Shown piece by piece: positions 59,301 through 64,000 of a stretch of 64,000 nt of DNA (its first letter is position 1; every line of letters begins with the position of its first letter). The stretch lies in assembly GCF_016862115.1 (NCBI RefSeq), contig NZ_BOMI01000134.1:43616-107615 (forward strand), read 5' to 3'. The stretch is from Paractinoplanes deccanensis (GTDB taxonomy: Bacteria; Actinomycetota; Actinomycetes; Mycobacteriales; Micromonosporaceae). Below the pieces are notes generated by a model. That model was not told where the DNA came from. It worked only from the letters and a program-made list of their open reading frames with translations, and searched no databases. The position numbers and the translations under genes are program-made.

Positions 59301-61733
59301 ATGCCACGCCTCCTCGCCGGTGCGGTCGCCGCACTGGCCGCTCTTCCCCTTGCGGGCGCGCAACCTGCGCCGACGCCGGACTACACGATCACCGTCGACT
59401 CCGGCACCACCGGGGCCGCGATCAGCGACTCCCTGTACGGCGTCTTCTTCGAGGACATCAACTGGGCGGCGGACGGTGGGCTCTACGCGGAGCTCGTCCG
59501 GAACCGGTCGTTCGAGTTCTCGCCCGCGGACAATGCTTCGTACAACGGGTTGACCGGGTGGACCGTCACCGGGACGGCGACCACGCGCGACGACGCGTCG
59601 CGGATCAACGAGCGCAACCGTACTTATCTGGACATAAACGGCAGCGTTGTCAGCTCACCGTTCGCCACTGTGGCGGGCGATTTCTACGACTTCTCGGTCT
59701 GGGCCCGTGCGGACGCGGCCACCACCTTGACGGTGACCCTTGGCTCCACTCGGCATATCGTCAATGTCCGAAGTGGGGAGTGGCGGAAGTACAGCGCTAC
59801 GCTCCGCGCGACAGCCACGACCGACGCGGCGACGCTGAAGGTCGAGACCGCCGGCCCCGCCAAGCTCGACATGGTCTCGCTCTTCCCGCGCAAGACGTTC
59901 AAGAACCACGGCCTCAGGGCCGACCTGGCCTCCAAGATCGCGGCCCTGCGGCCCGGCTTCCTGCGCTTCCCCGGCGGCTGCCTGGTCAACACCGGCAGCA
60001 TGTACGGCTACGACGCCGCGTCCGGCTACCCGCGCGCCCGCTCGTACCAGTGGAAGGACACGGTCGGCCCGGTCGAGACCCGCGCCACCAACGCCAACTT
60101 CTGGGGCTACAACCAGAGCTACGGCCTCGGCTACTACGAGTACTTCCAGTTCGCCGAGGACATCGGCGCCGCACCCCTGCCCGTCGTGCCGGCCCTGGTC
60201 ACCGGCTGCGGCCAAAATCGCGCCACCGACGATCCGGCGCTGCTGCAACGGCACATCCAGGACACGCTCGACCTGATCGAGTTCGCCAACGGGCCGGTCA
60301 CGTCGACGTGGGGCAAGCTGCGAGCCCAGATGGGGCACCCGAAGCCGTTCGGGCTCACCATGATCGCGGTGGGCAACGAGGAGAACCTGCCGGACGCGTA
60401 CTTCGCGAACTACCTGAAGTTCCGGGAGGCGATCAAGGCCGCGTACCCCACGATCACGGTGATCGGCAACTCGGGACCGGACGACCAGGGCGCCACCTTC
60501 GACCGCCTCTGGGAGCTCAACCGGTCGGCCGGATCGGACATGGTCGACGAGCATTACTACAACAGCCCGTCGTGGTTCCTGCAGAACAACGCGCGCTACG
60601 ACAGCTACGACCGCAACGGCCCCAAGGTCTTCCTCGGGGAGTACGCGTCGCAGGACGCCAAGTTCGCCAACTCGCTGGCCGAGGCCGCGTACATGACCGG
60701 CCTCGAACGCAACGCCGACGTGGTGCGGATGGCGTCGTACGCGCCGCTGCTCGCCAACATCGACCACGTCCAGTGGCGGCCCGACCTGATCTGGTTCGAC
60801 GCCGACGAGTCGTGGGGCACCACGAGCTACCAGACCCAGAAGCTGTTCATGAACAACGTCGGCGACCGGGTGGTGCCGTCCTCCGTCGCGGGCGCGGTCG
60901 TCCAGCCCAAGCCGATCACCGGCCGGGTCGGGCTGTCCACATGGGCCACCGCGGCCCGCTACGACGACGTCAAGGTCACCGGTACGGACGGCACCGTCCT
61001 CTACAGCGACGACTTCGCCGACGGCAACGCGGACGGCTGGACCTCGCTGAGCAACCGCGGCACGTGGAGCGTGCAGGACGGCGCCTACGTGCAGTCCGAC
61101 ACCGCGGCGACGAACACGATGGTGGCCGCGGCCACGGACATCACGGCGACCGACTACGACATCACGCTGAAGGCCACCAAGACCGGCGGCGCCGAGGGCT
61201 TCCTCATCCCGTTCGGCATCAAGGACTCCGACAACTGGTACTGGTGGAACCTCGGCGGCTGGAACAACACGCAGGGCGCGATCGAGAAGGCGTCCGGCAG
61301 CGCCGACGCCAAGGAGCAGCTGCTCACCAGGCCGGACACGGTCGTGACGGGCCAGACCTACAACCTGACGATCCAGGTACGCGGCACAAAGGTCACGCTG
61401 ATCCGTGACGGCGAGGTGTGGGGCACCTTCGACGACAACAAGGTCACCGAGCCCTTCGCCCAGGTGATCACGAAGGACCTCCGCTCCCGCGAGCTGATCG
61501 TCAAGGTCGTCAACGCGCAGGACAAGGCGGCCCTCACCAAGGTCGACCTCGACGGCCTCCGGGTGGCGTCGACGGGACGGATGACCGTGCTCACCGGCGA
61601 TCCGGGCGAGCAGAACACCCGCAGCGCGGAGCCGATCCAGCCGGTCACGTCCACGGTCCGCGGGCTCGGCTCGACCTTCACCAGGTCGTTCCCGGCCAAC
61701 TCGATCACCTTCCTGCGCATCCCCCTTCGTTAG
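59301..61733 (+). CDS. Secreted alpha-L-arabinofuranosidase (GH51) with extra sugar-binding domains
   Basis: An 810-residue exported enzyme that releases arabinose from side chains of arabinan and arabinoxylan. A signal peptide (AGAVAALAALPLAGAQPAP) is followed by a split GH51 barrel: ISDSLYGVFFEDINWAADGGLYAEL, a CBM-like insert (about 75-190), then LRFPGGCLVNTG. The acid/base is Glu360 in AVGNEEN and the nucleophile Glu447 in VFLGEYAS. From about residue 545 a laminin-G-like beta domain (VLYSDDFADGNADGWTSL) is inserted before the last strands (NSITFLRIPL). GAGAGGG upstream supports the ATG. Export is less usual for GH51, which is often cytoplasmic. Confidence 0.92.
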   Translation: MPRLLAGAVAALAALPLAGAQPAPTPDYTITVDSGTTGAAISDSLYGVFFEDINWAADGGLYAELVRNRSFEFSPADNASYNGLTGWTVTGTATTRDDASRINERNRTYLDINGSVVSSPFATVAGDFYDFSVWARADAATTLTVTLGSTRHIVNVRSGEWRKYSATLRATATTDAATLKVETAGPAKLDMVSLFPRKTFKNHGLRADLASKIAALRPGFLRFPGGCLVNTGSMYGYDAASGYPRARSYQWKDTVGPVETRATNANFWGYNQSYGLGYYEYFQFAEDIGAAPLPVVPALVTGCGQNRATDDPALLQRHIQDTLDLIEFANGPVTSTWGKLRAQMGHPKPFGLTMIAVGNEENLPDAYFANYLKFREAIKAAYPTITVIGNSGPDDQGATFDRLWELNRSAGSDMVDEHYYNSPSWFLQNNARYDSYDRNGPKVFLGEYASQDAKFANSLAEAAYMTGLERNADVVRMASYAPLLANIDHVQWRPDLIWFDADESWGTTSYQTQKLFMNNVGDRVVPSSVAGAVVQPKPITGRVGLSTWATAARYDDVKVTGTDGTVLYSDDFADGNADGWTSLSNRGTWSVQDGAYVQSDTAATNTMVAAATDITATDYDITLKATKTGGAEGFLIPFGIKDSDNWYWWNLGGWNNTQGAIEKASGSADAKEQLLTRPDTVVTGQTYNLTIQVRGTKVTLIRDGEVWGTFDDNKVTEPFAQVITKDLRSRELIVKVVNAQDKAALTKVDLDGLRVASTGRMTVLTGDPGEQNTRSAEPIQPVTSTVRGLGSTFTRSFPANSITFLRIPLR

Positions 61734-61742
61734 GAGATCCCC

Positions 61743-62795
61743 ATGTCGTACGGAATGAGCAGGCGAACCCTGCTGCGCGGCTCACTCGGGGTGGCCGCCG
61801 CCGGGACGGTCGCCGGACTCTCCTCGGCGTCCCCGGCGGCCGCGGCCGCACCCGTCCCGCCGCTGATCACCCAGCGGGCCGACCCGTTCATCACCCCCCG
61901 CACGAACGGCATGTACTACTTCACCGGGTCGGTGCCGGAGTACGACCGCATCATCGTCCGCGGCGCGTCCACGTTGACCGGTCTGTCGACCGCCGCGGAG
62001 TCGGTGATCTGGCGGCGCCCGGCGAGCGGCACGATGGGCGGCCACATCTGGGCCCCGGAACTGCACCGCATCGACGGCCGCTGGTACATCTACTTCGCGG
62101 CTGGCGACTCCGACGACGTGTTCCGCATCCGCACGTACGTGCTCGAGTCGACCCGCGCCGACCCGCTGGACCCGGCCGGCTGGACGCTCAAGACCCAGCT
62201 GCGTACCGAATGGGACGGCTTCACGCTGGACGCGACCACCTTCGCCCACCGGGGCAGCCGCTACCTGGTGTGGGCGCAGAGCGAGCCGGAGATCGCCGTC
62301 AACACGAGCCTCTACATCGCCCGGATGGCGAATCCGTGGACGCTCGCGACCAAGCCGACCCGCATCAGCACCCCGACCCGCACCTGGGAGATCCAGGGCT
62401 TCAAGGTGAACGAGGGCCCGGCCGCACTGATCCGCAACGGCCGCGTCTTCCTGACCTTCTCGGCGAGCGCCACCGACGCCCGCTACTGCATGGGCCTGCT
62501 CACCGCCTCCGCCAACGCGGACCTGCTGAACAGGGCATCGTGGACGAAGACCCCCAACCCGATCTTCGTCTCGAACCCCGAGACCTCCCAGTACGGCCCG
62601 GGCCACAACTGTTTCACCGTCGCCGAGGACGGCGTGACGGACGTCCTCGTCTACCACGCCCGCGACTACCGCGACATCACGGGCGACCCCCTGTACGACC
62701 CGAACCGCCACACCCGCATCCAGCGCCTGAACTGGAACCCCGACGGCACCCCCTCCTTCGGCGTCCCCTCAGGAGGTGCCGGCCCCATAACCTGA
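61743..62795 (+). CDS. Tat-exported arabinofuranosidase/arabinosidase (GH43)
   Basis: A 350-residue GH43 propeller. MSRRTLLRGSLGVAAAGTVAG is a twin-Arg signal. The catalytic acids fit Asp in RADPFITPRTNG, Asp in DGFTLDATTF and Glu in KVNEGPAAL; HIWAPELHRIDGRWYIYFAAG is the strongest family block. The pattern resembles exo-acting 1,5-alpha-L-arabinofuranosidases. It begins nine bases after the GH51 stop with GGAG between, so the two are one operon and act in sequence on arabinan fragments cut by the divergent endo-enzyme. Confidence 0.9.
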   Translation: MSYGMSRRTLLRGSLGVAAAGTVAGLSSASPAAAAAPVPPLITQRADPFITPRTNGMYYFTGSVPEYDRIIVRGASTLTGLSTAAESVIWRRPASGTMGGHIWAPELHRIDGRWYIYFAAGDSDDVFRIRTYVLESTRADPLDPAGWTLKTQLRTEWDGFTLDATTFAHRGSRYLVWAQSEPEIAVNTSLYIARMANPWTLATKPTRISTPTRTWEIQGFKVNEGPAALIRNGRVFLTFSASATDARYCMGLLTASANADLLNRASWTKTPNPIFVSNPETSQYGPGHNCFTVAEDGVTDVLVYHARDYRDITGDPLYDPNRHTRIQRLNWNPDGTPSFGVPSGGAGPIT

Positions 62796-62984
62796 CCCGC
62801 GCGAGCCGGCGCCGCTCCGCCCCCAAGCTGCGCCGGCCCCAACCCTCGATCCCGTTCCCCTGTCCTTCGATCGTCGGCGGCCTCTTATTGGTGGCGCGGG
62901 CGCACTCCACTTCCATTCCCTCGCATCCTTCGACTGCGCGGGACCACCCCTGATCCGGCGCGCGCCGGAGCCGGCCAAGGCCCC

Positions 62985-63596
62985 CTACCGGCCCGGCGCG
63001 CGCTCCCCCACCCGAGCAGCGATGTCACTCGGAAGCGCATAGACCTTCTCCTCGGGCAGCAGTGAGGCGGCCCCCGCGTCGTCCTGATCGTCCAGCCGCC
63101 GGCGAATCTCCCGCGCCGTCGCGGTCACGTCCGCGATCCCGACGATCCACTCGTCCACATAGGCGTGCACGGCCTCGCCGGAGAGCCCGACCTGCAACGA
63201 CCGCCAGGGCAGCTCACCCAGGCGCAGCGAACGCTCCGGATCCCACTGCACCCGCACCGGGCTGCGCTTGAGCTCCCGGCTCCACGCGGCCTGGTCGGCG
63301 TACAACTCCCGGTCGAAATGGCTGAGCACCGCCCGCCGCAGCGCCCACTCGAACCCCGCACGCGTGATCGACACGGCGAGCACCCGCTCCTGCCCCGGCT
63401 TGGTGGCCCACCCGCAGCGATACATCATCCACAGGAACGACGGCTTGATCCACGTCATCCGCTCCCGCTTGAACGGCGCGACAAACCGCCCCGCCCGCAG
63501 CGCCGCATCAGCAATCGCGGGCGGATAGGCCTGATAGACCGTGATGGCGGTGTCCGTATAAACCGCCCTGACTTCTCGGTAGTTCACGACCGCCAT
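62985..63596 (-). CDS. DUF4291 domain-containing protein
   Basis: A 203-residue cytoplasmic protein spanning one DUF4291 domain. YTDTAITVYQAYPPAIADAAL, FKRERMTWIKPSFLWMMYR and CGWATKPGQERVLAVSITR are the hallmarks of this family, whose function is unknown; many conserved Trp, Tyr and Arg suggest a ligand- or nucleic-acid-binding enzyme. GAGGG before the ATG fixes the start a little downstream of the first possible TTG. It stands alone; DnaA boxes lie about 225 bp upstream. Confidence 0.9.
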   Translation of the reverse strand: MAVVNYREVRAVYTDTAITVYQAYPPAIADAALRAGRFVAPFKRERMTWIKPSFLWMMYRCGWATKPGQERVLAVSITRAGFEWALRRAVLSHFDRELYADQAAWSRELKRSPVRVQWDPERSLRLGELPWRSLQVGLSGEAVHAYVDEWIVGIADVTATAREIRRRLDDQDDAGAASLLPEEKVYALPSDIAARVGERAPGR

Positions 63597-63818
63597 GGTC
63601 AACCCTCGAGCCGCCCCGCTCCACCGAAATACGCGCGACCACGTCAGCTGATCCGGTCACCACGGCAGCGTTCTTCCTCACCCTGGAGCGCCTCGTGGCG
63701 ACACCATCACGCGACCCGATCGGACAGGCCCGGCAGGACTCGCTGGTCATCGGCTTGCATGGCCCCCGACCTTAAAGGGCCCGCGGACGATGCCTCGACT
63801 TCGCGGGGCCGGGCCGAC

Positions 63819-63843
63819 TTATCCACAGCACGCGTTGTCCACA
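63819..63843 (+). promoter_or_regulatory. Pair of DnaA boxes
   Basis: ttatccaca (63819-63827) and ttgtccaca (63835-63843), same orientation, 16 bases apart. The order of the two variants is the same as at 42.5 kb. Confidence 0.7.
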
Positions 63844-63910
63844 GGCCCAACCGCAAGATCGACCGATCCGCGCGACAATGACGCTCGTCAGGCGGCGGCC
63901 CCCTTGGGAG

Positions 63911-64000
63911 GGCGGGCCTGTGGGCGGGCCTGTGGGCGGGCCTGTGGGCGGGCCTGTGGGCGGGCCTGTGGGCGGGCCTGTGGGCGGGCCTGTGGGCGGG
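63911..64000. repeat. 12-bp tandem array at the window end
   Basis: Seven and a half perfect copies of ggcgggcctgtg, running off the end of the window. The period keeps frame, and the array follows an ordinary gene-free stretch; the feature it belongs to lies further on. Confidence 0.95.

Larger units (their letters stand above)
63597..64000. other. 404-bp gene-free end of the window
   Basis: I see no convincing gene. The stretch holds the promoter side of the DUF4291 gene, a pair of DnaA boxes and a 12-bp tandem array that continues past the end of the window. A short plus-strand frame over the DnaA boxes has no ribosome site. Confidence 0.6.

Overview
The window is high-GC chromosomal DNA from an actinobacterium. 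Actinobacterial markers include CarD, a mycothiol-era RadA/DisA block, MsiK, a SARP regulator, many Tat signals and several GTG starts. A prenyltransferase-linked type III PKS locus, like one described in Actinoplanes missouriensis, makes a member of the Micromonosporaceae (Actinoplanes or a relative) the best guess. That assignment is inference; no rRNA gene is present. There is no transposase, integrase, phage gene or CRISPR array.

Layout. 0-10.7 kb: the end of an unknown protein, a secreted subtilase, a peroxiredoxin-like gene divergent from a TetR regulator with twin operators, an LtrA/GNAT pair, an Hsp70 ATPase fused through a membrane helix to a PQQ-type propeller, and the sugar-ABC ATPase MsiK with a structured leader. 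10.86-12.0 kb: tRNA-Thr(TGT), then 1.1 kb without genes but with ~69-bp repeats and a nested 142-bp palindrome. 12-17.2 kb: a secreted propeller protein, rlmB, cysS and fumC. 17.2-27.6 kb: a SARP/NB-ARC/TPR regulator with a broken copy of its own 3' end, a lipoprotein, an acyltransferase, a GNAT, a ROK repressor, an MFS exporter, an aminotransferase and an RDD protein. 27.7-37 kb: tyrosine/homogentisate breakdown (hpd, fahA, hmgA and an unknown translationally coupled partner), interleaved with two propeller proteins and a class I fumarase. 37-43 kb: a chitosanase, a ROK regulator, a secreted phosphatase and a TPR membrane protein. 43-58 kb: ispF, ispD, carD, a small type III PKS cluster with methyltransferase, acyl-CoA-dehydrogenase-like flavoprotein and UbiA prenyltransferase, then an lpqE-like lipoprotein, radA, disA, small genes, def, an ACT protein and mutY. 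58.2-62.8 kb: an arabinan-degradation locus (GH43, GH51, GH43) around a LacI-type operator. 63-64 kb: a DUF4291 gene, paired DnaA boxes and a 12-bp tandem array that runs off the window.

Together, rlmB-cysS ... ispF-ispD-carD ... lpqE-radA-disA ... mutY is the same ordered core block as in Mycobacterium tuberculosis (Rv3579c-Rv3589), opened here by large accessory insertions. The main carbon themes are polysaccharide uptake (MsiK, chitosanase, arabinanases) and aromatic amino acid breakdown feeding fumarate to two unrelated fumarases.

The most unusual signal is a recurring type of repeat: short tandem arrays that start inside the last codons of a gene, copy the stop codon, and continue into the intergenic space. 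It is seen at disA, the acyl-CoA dehydrogenase, a GNAT and a thioredoxin-fold membrane protein, and on a larger scale at the SARP gene. Paired DnaA-box motifs occur at three separate intergenic sites.
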